Assembly (NCBI GenBank): GCA_016934575.1
Contig: JAFGSN010000206.1
Span: 1-53,921 of the forward strand
Length of the DNA: 53,921 nt
Reading direction: 5' to 3'
From: Vicinamibacteria bacterium
Lineage (GTDB): Bacteria > Acidobacteriota > Vicinamibacteria > Fen-336
Part shown: positions 23,741 to 32,645 of the stretch, piece by piece
Layout of the letters: the number at the start of each line of letters is the position of its first letter
Numbering within the stretch: position 1 is the stretch's first letter
The notes under the pieces: model-generated
Database searches by the model: none
What the model was told of the DNA's origin: nothing
The model's input: only the letters and a program-made list of their open reading frames with translations
Position numbers and translations under genes: made by a program

Positions 23741-24346
23741 CTACTTGATGATGGTCGCGATACGCAGCAAGCTGGCGTCGAACTCGCTGCCTTCGCGTCG
23801 CGACGAGGCGAGATTGATCAGGATCTGCGGTTTCGACTGGCGGGCGCCGATGCCGACCGAGACGCCCTTCTGGACGTATCCCGGCACGCCGGTCGTGGTC
23901 GTGATCTTGAGCCGCTGGCAGATTCCCACGATCTCGTCGATGTGGCCGTCGTTTCCGGGCGTCACGTACAGCACGTTGATCTTCTTCGACCGGATCCAAG
24001 ACTCGAGCTTGTCGGGGGTCGAGTATATATGACCGAGGAACTGTAACGGCAACCGCTTGACGGTTTTTTCCCGGTAACCATAAAGCGTGTCCATGACCTC
24101 CTCCGACGCTTTGGCGGCGCCGAGATCGCGCGGAACGGAGACGATGCCGATCACCAGCTCCTTGCCCGCCCTGGCTTCAAGTTGCCGATCATATGTCAGA
24201 ATTTTCAGCAAGAGCGTCACCTGCCGATCGGCCGCCACGGCCATCTGAGCACGCGCGGCTCCCGTTCCAATGAGCGCGAAGAGCGACGTCGCGAGCATGG
24301 CCGCCATGAACGGCTCCTTTCGTCGTTGGGCGGCGGAAGGCATCAT
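23741..24346 (-). CDS. YfiR-family periplasmic protein
   Basis: A 201-residue secreted protein of the YfiR (DUF4154) family. A signal peptide with basic residues (QRRK) and a hydrophobic core ends at GAARAQ. The mature part has the family layout: [20 protein letters not shown], the INVLYVTPG strand and [27 protein letters not shown]. Two starts are possible. ATG 24346 overlaps the receptor stop (ATGA) and gives a charged signal-peptide start. ATG 24307 has a better ribosome site (AAAGGAG) but a signal peptide without positive charge. I keep 24346. YfiR binds and represses a CHASE8 sensor in Pseudomonas; here the sensor would be the adjacent kinase. Confidence 0.85.
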   Translation of the reverse strand: MMPSAAQRRKEPFMAAMLATSLFALIGTGAARAQMAVAADRQVTLLLKILTYDRQLEARAGKELVIGIVSVPRDLGAAKASEEVMDTLYGYREKTVKRLPLQFLGHIYSTPDKLESWIRSKKINVLYVTPGNDGHIDEIVGICQRLKITTTTGVPGYVQKGVSVGIGARQSKPQILINLASSRREGSEFDASLLRIATIIK

Positions 24347-26706
24347 TGGAACTCGTACGTCGCTTGGATGTAAAAGCGACGCCCAGGGCGCGGATAGTCG
24401 TCGTGGACGGTGTCGAGCGGCGCCGGATCGAAGATCGGTTGGTCGAACAGGTTGTGGATCGTGGCGGACAGCTCCAGCGTGTCGTAGATGTCGGTGGCGC
24501 GGAAGGCGACGTCGATCCAGCCGAAGCCGGGGACGCGACGACGCGAATCGTCCGGCGCGCGCGGACGCTGCGAGCGCAGTTTCCAGATCGGGCTCACGGT
24601 GTAACGCCCGCCGAACGCCAATATGGCGCCCAGCGTTCCAAGATGAGTCGGCAGATCGCCGATACGCAGCCCCGTTTCGGCGTCATGCGGTCGCTGGAGG
24701 GTGTAACTCGCGAAGAAAGTGTTCAATCCCGAGCTCAGGCGCCCCTCGAGCTCGAGACCATGGATGTCATATCCCGGCACGTTGCGCAGCGCGGTTGTCG
24801 CGAACGGCGAAGAGGGCCGCTCACTGGGAATCGCGTCGCGCACCAGGTGCGCGAAGGCCGTCGCCGAAGCGCGCAGATTGTGACGACGAAGGAGCAGAAT
24901 GCCCTCAACGGACTGAGCGGTCACGGCGCGCAAATCGGGATTCGCGGTGAAGCCGGGCAGGCTGAAGTAGAGCTCGGTGAAAGTCGGGGGTCGAAAGGCG
25001 CGCGCGTAGAGGAGCTTGAACGTCAAGTCGCGCGGCAACGCCAGAACCGCGCCGAGGCGCGGGCTCATAAAAGCGCCGGCGTCGTTCAGGACGTCGACGC
25101 GGACTCCGCCGGTGAGCTCGAAGCCGAGTTTCGGACTCCAGGCATCCTGGATGAACGCTCCCAATGAGTTACGCGACGCTTCGAAAACCGCGCCCGGAAT
25201 AGGCTCGAGACCGGCGAGCGGTTCAACGTCGGCAAAGGAAAGATTGCTCTGCGCCTCAAGATCGTGCGTCGCCTCTCTCTCCAGCGTCAAGCCGGTCACA
25301 AGCCGATGGCCGGACACATCGCGAACGAGCAGCGTCTCCGCGGCATAACGCCTCGACTGAAGGTTCGTTTGGAGGTAGATGGCCGAGTCGATCCGGAACG
25401 GAAGCCCGTCGTCGCGCACGCCCTCGAAACCCGGCGGAATGACTTCGAACAGCTCGCGACGGTCGTTCAACGTCAGGCTCAGCCGGCTGCGCAAGCTTCC
25501 GAGACTCGCGATCTCGCGGCTATAGGTCGTGTCGAACGACATTTGCTTGCTGAACAGGCTGTCGTCTCGGCCGAAGCTGTTGGCGTACCCGACATAGCCG
25601 CCTGTTCGCTGCTGATGCGCGCGCCAGTCGATCTTTATACCCCGATAAGCGATGCGATAAAGGGCGTCCAGGGTGGAATAGTCGTCGTTCACAGGAAAAG
25701 GCGCGTGCGATATGGCCGCTTGGCCAAGTGCGATCCCACGGCGATCCGCAAGCGACTGAGCGTCGGCGGGGATAATCACCTGGGATCCGGAGCTGCTTCC
25801 GAGCGCAAATGAAGCCCAAACGTCGATCTCACGCAGGCTGTTGCCCAGCTTCAGACTCTGCTGGTTGGTCCAGTAAGAGCCCAGCCCTGAACCGATCTTG
25901 ATGCCCGTATATTCGCCGGGATCCTCGGTGACGACGTTGACGACCGCCGCCAGCGCGCCGCCGCCGTAGAGCAGCGTCGCCGGGCCGCGAAGCACTTCGA
26001 GCTTCTTGATGTGATTCACCGGAATGCCGAAATTCAGGGACGTCGCGCCGCCGCTTATGGCCTCGTTCAAACGGTGGCCGTTGATCATCACGACGATGTT
26101 TTCGGACACGCCTCCCATTCCTCCGGTCGGCATGCCGCGCGCGATCAGACGCGCGCGCCCCAGGCTGTCGCTCAGCAAGTCGAACCCGGGCAGCAGGTCG
26201 AGCAGTTGTTCGAGTGAGCGGCAGCCGAGATTGGCGATGTCGGCCGACGTCAGCACGCTGATCGCTCCGGGCGCGACGTCGAGCGATTGCTCGCCAAGCA
26301 TGCCCAGCGAGGTCGTCGTTTCGAGCACGTCGGGATTCAGGAGCGAATCGAGGCTGATCTCCTCGAAGTCCTGGAAGAATCCGAGTTCGACGAGCTGCGA
26401 CCCGGTGATCGCGGTGTCGCGTCTCTGGCCACGGTCGCCGCGCCGGCCCTGCTCCGAAACCGAACGTCGTGGAGGCTCGGGCGAGTGAAGCGCGGGAGAG
26501 ATGGACGTTGACTCGCCGTTCTCGCTCTCCAACTGCTCCGCCGGTTCGGGAGTCGTCGTCGTCTCGTCGGCGATCGGCGCCGCGGCCGAAGTCGGCGGGC
26601 TCATCGTGACCAGCCCGGCCGTCAAGACCGCCACGGCCGCCGCAAGGAGGAGCGTCACGTTCGAGTCTATCGTTCGCTCTTTGACGCTCTCGTCCGGCAC
26701 GCTCAC
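24343..26706 (-). CDS. TonB-dependent outer-membrane receptor
   Basis: A 787-residue receptor. An N-terminal hydrophobic segment (18-40) is followed by a Pro/Glu-rich spacer. The plug domain runs about 130-265, with GAISVLTSADIANLG, IARGMP, VVMINGHRLNE and KKLEVLRGPATLLYGGGALA. The rest is a beta-barrel ending [10 protein letters not shown]. The start is GTG 26706, overlapping the stop of the tyrosine-kinase gene by 4 bases (GTGA). Substrate is unknown; no heme or cobalamin motif was recognised. Being translationally coupled to an exopolysaccharide kinase upstream and a YfiR/CHASE8 pathway downstream suggests that it senses or takes up a ligand that controls this pathway. Confidence 0.92.
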   Translation of the reverse strand: MSVPDESVKERTIDSNVTLLLAAAVAVLTAGLVTMSPPTSAAAPIADETTTTPEPAEQLESENGESTSISPALHSPEPPRRSVSEQGRRGDRGQRRDTAITGSQLVELGFFQDFEEISLDSLLNPDVLETTTSLGMLGEQSLDVAPGAISVLTSADIANLGCRSLEQLLDLLPGFDLLSDSLGRARLIARGMPTGGMGGVSENIVVMINGHRLNEAISGGATSLNFGIPVNHIKKLEVLRGPATLLYGGGALAAVVNVVTEDPGEYTGIKIGSGLGSYWTNQQSLKLGNSLREIDVWASFALGSSSGSQVIIPADAQSLADRRGIALGQAAISHAPFPVNDDYSTLDALYRIAYRGIKIDWRAHQQRTGGYVGYANSFGRDDSLFSKQMSFDTTYSREIASLGSLRSRLSLTLNDRRELFEVIPPGFEGVRDDGLPFRIDSAIYLQTNLQSRRYAAETLLVRDVSGHRLVTGLTLEREATHDLEAQSNLSFADVEPLAGLEPIPGAVFEASRNSLGAFIQDAWSPKLGFELTGGVRVDVLNDAGAFMSPRLGAVLALPRDLTFKLLYARAFRPPTFTELYFSLPGFTANPDLRAVTAQSVEGILLLRRHNLRASATAFAHLVRDAIPSERPSSPFATTALRNVPGYDIHGLELEGRLSSGLNTFFASYTLQRPHDAETGLRIGDLPTHLGTLGAILAFGGRYTVSPIWKLRSQRPRAPDDSRRRVPGFGWIDVAFRATDIYDTLELSATIHNLFDQPIFDPAPLDTVHDDYPRPGRRFYIQATYEFQ

Positions 26707-28895
26707 CTCGAGGCGCGACGGCCCGCCTGGGCCGCGGTTTTCACCGTGGAGTCGTTTCTGGACGAAGTGTATTCGCTGCGGAAATACTCACCGTAGTAAC
26801 GACCATAGTAGTAGGAATTGCGCTCCAGATCCACTTTGTTGAGAATGACGCCCGTAAGCTTGCCTCCGACGGCGGAGATCTGATCGATGCCGCGCAGCAA
26901 GGCGGGCCGCGTGCTTCGTTCCGCGGTCACGACGAGCGCCATCCCGTCCACGAACGGCGCAAGCACCGAGGCGTCGGCCATGCCGAGCAGCGGAGGCGTG
27001 TCAAGAAGCACCCAGTCGAAGCGCTTTCTAAGAAGCACAAGGAGATCCTTCATGCTCTGTGAACCAAGCAGCTCGGCGGGATTGGGCGGGATGTAACCGC
27101 AGCCGATGAACTGCAAGCCGCTGATTTTCGTGTTCTGAAGCGCTTCGGCCAGCGGGCAGTTGCCCACGATGAGATCGGACAGACCCGGCGCCTTTTTCAG
27201 GCCGAAGCGCTGGTGCAGCGTCGGTCGTCGCAAATCGGAGTCGATAGCGAGAACGCGGGCGCCGTTCTGCGCCAGCGCCGCGGACAGATTGGCGGTGATC
27301 GTCGTCTTGCCGTCGCCGGCGCCGGCGCTGCTCACGACAAAAATACGCTCCGTTGCCTCGGGCGACGAGAAAAGGAGGTTCGTTCGCAGTACACGATACG
27401 CTTCGGCCGCGGCCGAAAGCGGCTCCTGGAGCAGCACCAATGCGGCGGCCGTTTCGCTCGCGCGCAACACGGGAACGGCCGGTATCATGCCGAGAAACGG
27501 CGCTCCGAGAGCGACCTTGACGTCTTCCGGCGTCTTGATGGTGTTGTCGATGTGCTCGAGAGTCAGAACGATGAGCACGGCGGCGAACAAACCGACAAGC
27601 AAGGCCAGGCCGTAGTTACGCCAGCGCCTCGGAGATATCGTCGCTCCCGGTACTCGCGCCCGCTCGACGAGCCGTAAGTTGGTCGTCTTCAGCTCCGACT
27701 CCAGACCGGTCTCCTTGGCGCGCGCCATGAGATCGTCAAGCAGCTTGCGATGTCCTTCGGCCGCTCGTTCCAGGGCGTTGCATTGCAGAGCCTTTTTATT
27801 GAAAACCAGCGCCTCGCGTTTGGCTTCCTCGACGTTAGCGCGCAGGTGCTTCTCCTTTTGAAGCGCCGTGTTGTGCTCCGCCGCCACCGATCCCAGCAGC
27901 TCACGCGTTTCTCTGGAGATCTTCTCCTCGACGCGTTCGATCCGCGCCCTGAGGCTCACCAAAGTCGGGTGCCGATCGCCCAGGGTTTCGGCGAGATGCG
28001 CCTCCTCATCCTGAAGCGCGACGATCTGAGAGCGAAGCTGCTCGACCACGGAGCTCGAGCGCACGAGCGGGAAGGCGGCCAGCTCCTCCGGCGACAGCAA
28101 AAGCATTTGTTCGTATAGCGACTTCTTCTCGACCAGCTCCGTGCGTGCGGCGACCGCCGCCGCCGTCAAGGCCAACAGCTTCTGCTCGATGATCCCCTGA
28201 CGTTCCGCGAGGTTGACAAGCCCTTCCCGCTCCCGGTACCGCTGAACGGCGCGCTCGGCTTCCTCGGTCAACTTCTTTTGCTCGCGCAGACGCTCGTCCA
28301 GCCAGCCCGTCGCCTGACTCGACGAGGCGAAGCGCAGCTCGAACGATTGCTCGATATATGCCTCCGCGACGCCGTTGGCGGCCTCGGCCGCCATGCGAGG
28401 ATCCGGCGACCGGAAGCGAACGTTGACGATACGCGTGCCGGAGATCGGATCGATTCTCAGCGCTTCACGGAACGCCGCCGACGCCTCGGGCATCGACATT
28501 TCCGTTCTCCGCTTGCGCGCGTCCGCGTCGAAAACCCGGCGCCAGCGATCGAGCAGGGAAGCTCCGGCGCCGCCCAGAAGCTCCGGTCTTCGCGTCAGTC
28601 CCAACCGTTCCACGACGCGCTCCGCGATCCGCTGGCCCCGAAGAAGCTCGAAGTGCGTCTGATAGTAATCGCTTCCGCCCTGAGGCTGCTCGATCAGCTC
28701 TTTGTGGGGCAGGATGTTCGGAGCGCGCAGCTCGATGAGAAGCTGCGCATTGGCCTCGTAGAGCGGCACTGAAGTCTCGTTATGCAGCGTCGTGAAAAGC
28801 AGGGCCACCGCCAGAACGCTGATAATGAGACCGCGCCGTTTGTGGAGAGCGGCCAGGTGCTGCTGAATCTCCTCGAGGACATGTGGATCGGGCAT
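26703..28895 (-). CDS. Wzc-type polysaccharide co-polymerase and tyrosine autokinase
   Basis: A 730-residue inner-membrane protein that would control exopolysaccharide chain length and export. A Wzz-like part has a first helix near residues 21-38, a long coiled-coil periplasmic region (about 190-400) and a second helix near 425-445. The cytoplasmic tyrosine-kinase domain has Walker A SSAGAGDGKTT near 520-530, Walker A' VLAIDSDLRRP and the Walker B strand WVLLDTPP. A Tyr-rich tail (NSYYYGRYYGEYFRSEY) is the usual autophosphorylation cluster. No glycosyltransferase or flippase gene is adjacent; instead the gene leads a five-gene signalling operon. The start ATG 28895 follows GGTGGAG. Confidence 0.93.
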   Translation of the reverse strand: MPDPHVLEEIQQHLAALHKRRGLIISVLAVALLFTTLHNETSVPLYEANAQLLIELRAPNILPHKELIEQPQGGSDYYQTHFELLRGQRIAERVVERLGLTRRPELLGGAGASLLDRWRRVFDADARKRRTEMSMPEASAAFREALRIDPISGTRIVNVRFRSPDPRMAAEAANGVAEAYIEQSFELRFASSSQATGWLDERLREQKKLTEEAERAVQRYREREGLVNLAERQGIIEQKLLALTAAAVAARTELVEKKSLYEQMLLLSPEELAAFPLVRSSSVVEQLRSQIVALQDEEAHLAETLGDRHPTLVSLRARIERVEEKISRETRELLGSVAAEHNTALQKEKHLRANVEEAKREALVFNKKALQCNALERAAEGHRKLLDDLMARAKETGLESELKTTNLRLVERARVPGATISPRRWRNYGLALLVGLFAAVLIVLTLEHIDNTIKTPEDVKVALGAPFLGMIPAVPVLRASETAAALVLLQEPLSAAAEAYRVLRTNLLFSSPEATERIFVVSSAGAGDGKTTITANLSAALAQNGARVLAIDSDLRRPTLHQRFGLKKAPGLSDLIVGNCPLAEALQNTKISGLQFIGCGYIPPNPAELLGSQSMKDLLVLLRKRFDWVLLDTPPLLGMADASVLAPFVDGMALVVTAERSTRPALLRGIDQISAVGGKLTGVILNKVDLERNSYYYGRYYGEYFRSEYTSSRNDSTVKTAAQAGRRASR

Positions 28896-29020
28896 CGCTC
28901 CACCAATGATAAATCAGGAAACGGCCGCTGACGAGCGCGACGGGCCGAAACCACGCCTGCCCGACAACGACGTCGAAATTCGCCCCTGGTCGGGAGGCTG
29001 TCGGGACCCGGGCGGTTCGG

Positions 29021-29968
29021 TCACTCGAACCGCGCGCCCGTACTGACGCGATATTTCGCCACGAACGCCGAGGGCGACATCGGTCGTTGTCCTTCGGGTT
29101 GGAGTTGCGTGATCCGAAGACGCGTCTTGCCGCCGCAGGCAACGAGAATGCCGTCGAAACCGGTCTGGAGAATCGTTCCAGGGACGCCGGTCCCTGAGGG
29201 CGCGGGAGCGGCGCGCACAAGGCGAAGCTCTTGTCCTTCATATATCGCCGTCACTCCCGGCGAGGGATGGTAAGCGCGGATCTGGCGGGACAGCGTCTCC
29301 GCCGCCTGTTTCCAGTCGATGGCCGCCGGCCCCGTCCCGATCTCCGGCGAATCGGACGCACGCGACTCCTCTTGCGACCTCGGCTGCAGCGCGCCCTCCT
29401 CCAGCCCGCGTATGGTGTCGACGAGAAGCTCCGCGGCCAAACGCGCCAGTCGCGCGTTGAGGTCGCCCGCCGTTTCGTCGGTTCCGATAGGCGTCGATTT
29501 CGACAACAAAATGGGACCGGCGTCCGGCTTCTCGGTCAACAGAAACGACGTGACGCCTGTCTCCTTGTCTCCGCTCAGAATCGCGGAAGGAACCGGGAAA
29601 GCGCCGCGGTGCCGCGGCAGAAGCGAAGGGTGGACCTTGAGAGCGCCATGCGGGGCAAGACTGATCAGCGCCTTCGGCAGGGATCGAACAAAACCCACGA
29701 CGACCTGGATATCAGGATCGAACGTCCTCAGCTTCTCTTCGACATCGCGCCCTGTCAGGTCGTCAGGCTCGAGAATTGGCAGGCGCCAGGCGCCGGCGAT
29801 GGAGTCGGGTCCACGACCGCGGTTTCGTTGCGGCTCGGTGACGAGAGCCAGAATCTTGTATCCCGACGCGACGAGCGCTTCGAAGGAAGCGATCGCGAAA
29901 GGATCGGTTCCAAAGAAGACGATGCGCTCGATTTTCGACCCGGCAGACGAGGAAGGATTTCGCACCAT
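29021..29968 (-). CDS. fmt: Methionyl-tRNA formyltransferase-like protein with altered catalytic residue
   Basis: A 315-residue protein of the formyltransferase family, which in Fmt transfers formyl from 10-formyl-THF to initiator Met-tRNA. The N-terminal Rossmann part begins RIVFFGTDPFAIASFEAL, and the signature region is VHPSLLPRHRGAFPVPSAIL. A C-terminal OB-like domain follows (LSRQIRAYHPSPGV, LRITQLQPEGQRPM). The length and two-domain layout are those of Fmt. Of the catalytic Asn-His-Asp set, His113 and Asp149 are present, but the Asn position reads Lys111 (codon AAG, one base from Asn). It may be inactive, may act on another substrate, or may carry a base error. No def gene is next to it. 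GAGGAG lies before the start. Confidence 0.8.
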   Translation of the reverse strand: MVRNPSSSAGSKIERIVFFGTDPFAIASFEALVASGYKILALVTEPQRNRGRGPDSIAGAWRLPILEPDDLTGRDVEEKLRTFDPDIQVVVGFVRSLPKALISLAPHGALKVHPSLLPRHRGAFPVPSAILSGDKETGVTSFLLTEKPDAGPILLSKSTPIGTDETAGDLNARLARLAAELLVDTIRGLEEGALQPRSQEESRASDSPEIGTGPAAIDWKQAAETLSRQIRAYHPSPGVTAIYEGQELRLVRAAPAPSGTGVPGTILQTGFDGILVACGGKTRLRITQLQPEGQRPMSPSAFVAKYRVSTGARFE

Positions 29969-30209
29969 GAGAGCGCTCCTCGATGTGGCGCGACGTCAGG
30001 GCGTCGAGTCGCGGGCACGCCAGGCGATCCTCACACCCTCGTTGTCGCTTGATGTGGTGGAGTATGTCATACAAGATCAGCGCCGAGCAAGAGCAACGAA
30101 GACCCGCGTCATTTCCGCATCGAGAACGCGTGGAACCGATACGTCTCGCAATCTCGAGGGAATGCCTGATTGCGGAGGCCTACATCGACCTTCTGGATCA
30201 AACGAGGAA

Positions 30210-31196
30210 TCAGTCGGAATCGACGAGCGCGGCCGCGAGAAGCGGAACGAGCAGCTCGTGATGACCGGTGAAAGCGTAGCCGCGGCCCACGCCGCGAGTC
30301 GGCCGTTCCACGACGTTGACCGTGGGCCGATAGTGCTGGATGAAGTCGAGGTTGGCTGTCGAGAATCCGCGAAGCGCATGGCCCAGGTTGCGAGCCACGG
30401 AAACGGCCTTGAGAAAGACTTCCGGCAAGAGCACGGCGGAGCCGACGTTGAGATACACTCCCCCGCCCCCGAGCCGGGCCACCTGTCCGGCGAAGAGGCG
30501 GAAGTCCAGATGGGATCCCTTTCCGACGGCGGCCGGATCGCACGCGGGATGCAAATGGACGATGTCCGTTCCGATCGCCACGTGAACCGTGGCGGGGATT
30601 CCCCGCCGCCAAGCGGCGGCCAGAAGACTGTCATGCGGCGGAGCGGGCCGTCGGCGCGCGAGATGCCTTCCGAGCGCCGCCCCGAGACCAAGGCCGCCGC
30701 GCACACCGGCATGAATGGCGCGATTGATCTCCTCTCCGGTCTCGCGCGCCATTCCGAACGCCCCGCCGCCAAGAGACGCCGCCACATCCTCCGAGGTCTT
30801 GCCGGCGACGGCCAGCTCGAAGTCGTGCACGATACACGCGCCGTTCATCGCCAGCCCGGTGACGAGACCGCGCTCCATGAGATCGATGAGAATCGGCGTC
30901 AATCCGACCTTGATGACGTGCGCACCGAGGCCCCAGAGAATCGGCTTGCCTCGCGAACGAGCGCGAAGAATGTCCGCGACGAGCGCACGGAGCGCGTCGG
31001 CCGCGAGCGAGCGCGGAAGCGACTCCCAGAAAGCGACGAAAGACGCGCCACGCCGATGGGGGCGCGCCTTTTGACCGACCGTCACCTTGCTCTTGCGCCT
31101 GGCCAGCGGATAGGTTCGAACGCCGGCGAGATCGAGAGGCTTCGCCGCCGTTCCGCCGCCCTTCTTCCCGCTTCTCGGCGCGATGCTTAAGGGCAC
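30210..31196 (-). CDS. Conserved protein of unknown function (possibly deoxyhypusine-synthase-like fold)
   Basis: A 328-residue soluble protein. Strongly patterned motifs suggest an enzyme: GLGAHVIKVGLTPILIDLM, MNGACIVHDFELAVAGKTSE, VHVAIGTDIVHLHP, YLNVGSAVLLPEVFLKA and FIQHYRPTVNVVERPT. The GA..HD.E pattern recalls deoxyhypusine-synthase-like Rossmann proteins, but I am not certain and give no function. The start is GTG 31196, with GAGGAG five bases upstream, and it overlaps gmhA by 10 bases. Tight coupling to gmhA suggests a sugar-phosphate or heptose-related role. The 241 bases between this gene's stop and the fmt start (29969-30209) hold nothing I can recognise. Confidence 0.75.
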   Translation of the reverse strand: MPLSIAPRSGKKGGGTAAKPLDLAGVRTYPLARRKSKVTVGQKARPHRRGASFVAFWESLPRSLAADALRALVADILRARSRGKPILWGLGAHVIKVGLTPILIDLMERGLVTGLAMNGACIVHDFELAVAGKTSEDVAASLGGGAFGMARETGEEINRAIHAGVRGGLGLGAALGRHLARRRPAPPHDSLLAAAWRRGIPATVHVAIGTDIVHLHPACDPAAVGKGSHLDFRLFAGQVARLGGGGVYLNVGSAVLLPEVFLKAVSVARNLGHALRGFSTANLDFIQHYRPTVNVVERPTRGVGRGYAFTGHHELLVPLLAAALVDSD

Positions 31197-31759
31197 GCGA
31201 TCTCCTCGATGATTTGGCTCAAAACGTGGATGACGAGGCCATGCACTTCCTGAATGCGCGGCGTCTCGTCGTGCATGACGTCGATCTGAAGATCCAGGCG
31301 ATCACGCAGATCGCCGCCCCCGCGTCCGGTAAGGGCCACGGCGAGCAGGCCTTGCGCGCGAGCCGCCTCGAAAGCGCGGACGACGTTCGGCGAGCGGCCC
31401 GACGTCGTGATGCCGAAAGCGACGTCGCCGGGACGACCATGCGCCTCCAACTGCCTGGCGAAGACGAGCTCGAAGCCGAGATCGTTCGAAGCGGCGGTGA
31501 TAACCGACGGATCCGTCGTCAAGGCCAGCGCCGGCAGGGCGGAGCGCTTCCTGAGAAAGCGCACGACAAGCTCGCTGGCGAAATGCTGAGCGTCCGCGGC
31601 GGAACCGCCGTTGCCGAACGCCAGCATCCTGCCGCCGGCATGGATACGTTCCGCAATCCGCCGGCCGACCTCGCTTACGAGCTCGGCGTTTTCATCGAAG
31701 AATCGCCGCGTCAGCTCGGCGCTCGCGAAGGCGACGCGGCGAATTTGCTCCGGAGTCAT
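31187..31759 (-). CDS. gmhA: Phosphoheptose isomerase (SIS domain)
   Basis: A 190-residue SIS-domain isomerase converting sedoheptulose 7-phosphate to D-glycero-D-manno-heptose 7-phosphate, the first step to LPS-core ADP-heptose. The motifs are FGNGGSAADAQHFASELV, LTTDPSVITAASND, FGITTSGRSPNVVRAFEAA and HDETPRIQEVHGLVIH, all as in GmhA. Length is normal. No other heptose gene (hldE, gmhB, waaF) lies in the window. It is coupled to the downstream conserved gene by a 10-base overlap. Confidence 0.92.
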   Translation of the reverse strand: MTPEQIRRVAFASAELTRRFFDENAELVSEVGRRIAERIHAGGRMLAFGNGGSAADAQHFASELVVRFLRKRSALPALALTTDPSVITAASNDLGFELVFARQLEAHGRPGDVAFGITTSGRSPNVVRAFEAARAQGLLAVALTGRGGGDLRDRLDLQIDVMHDETPRIQEVHGLVIHVLSQIIEEIACP

Positions 31760-31812
31760 GACGACTGATTATCTTTCAGCGGCCTTCGTACGCCAAACCC
31801 GTGTCGCTATCA

Positions 31813-32607
31813 TCAACAGGCTCCGCCCCCGACAAGCCCCAGCTCGATGACCACGACGAAGGCCAGCAGGACGAATCCGATCACGGCCAGCGGCCATCTC
31901 AGCCATGGCAACCACGGCCGCTCGTCTTTCAGGCGCACGACCGACGACGCGACGCTCGTGCGCTCGACGTCGCCGTCCTTCGCCGAAGCCAGCACGAGCA
32001 GTCCCTGACGCGCCGAGCGCGGCGCCCCCGCGAAAAGCACACGAAACACGACGCGCGCGGATTCTTCGGCCGGAACGTTCACGAGGCGTTCCGCATCGAC
32101 GACTCTGAGGCCGCGCCCCGAAAGCGCTCGCAGCGCAGCGCGATGCGGACGTCCATCCAGGCTGGTCAGTCTGACGGTCGTCTGCGCCTGCCATTGCATG
32201 TCCATGTCGTCTACGAAGACGCGGAACGCCGGGTCCGCGTTCTTGCCAAGCGAGAGCAACAGGCAACCGCGCCGACTGATGCGAACGGCGCCATGCGCAT
32301 GCTCGAAAAGCAGCACGAGCGGATAGATTCCCGGACGCGAAGGCGCGCGCGAATACCGAAAGCGAAGAGCGTTTTCCCGTCCCGGCGCCAGTCCTTCCTT
32401 GATCCGTCCGCGCCGGACCTGTCCAAAAAGCTCGGCCTCGACCGACAGCGGCCCAAGCGCGGTTCGACAGGCATTGCGAAGCTTCACGTCGACGTCGAGT
32501 CCGTTGTCGCGGCGCCACGCCCGACCCGAGATCGCGATCGGATCGTCGGCCTCGCCGGTCCAGGCGAGCGGCGCGCGCGAAATCATGCACACGGCCAAGA
32601 AGAACAT
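31813..32607 (-). CDS. Secreted or membrane-anchored beta-rich protein, unknown function
   Basis: A 264-residue protein with an N-terminal hydrophobic stretch (MFFLAVCMISRAPLAW, possible signal peptide), a polar beta-strand-rich body resembling two Ig-like/CARDB-type domains, and a C-terminal transmembrane helix (WPLAVIGFVLLAFVVVIELGLV, about 235-257). The layout suggests an extracytoplasmic domain held in the inner membrane. Start ATG 32607 has no clear ribosome site; in-frame TTG codons just upstream are alternatives. It is the last gene of a set with a Ser/Thr kinase and another envelope protein, so it may be part of that kinase's module. No family is recognised. Confidence 0.65.
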   Translation of the reverse strand: MFFLAVCMISRAPLAWTGEADDPIAISGRAWRRDNGLDVDVKLRNACRTALGPLSVEAELFGQVRRGRIKEGLAPGRENALRFRYSRAPSRPGIYPLVLLFEHAHGAVRISRRGCLLLSLGKNADPAFRVFVDDMDMQWQAQTTVRLTSLDGRPHRAALRALSGRGLRVVDAERLVNVPAEESARVVFRVLFAGAPRSARQGLLVLASAKDGDVERTSVASSVVRLKDERPWLPWLRWPLAVIGFVLLAFVVVIELGLVGGGAC

Positions 32608-32645
32608 GGAGAACGCATCCGGCAACAAAGACGAGCGTAACGGCC

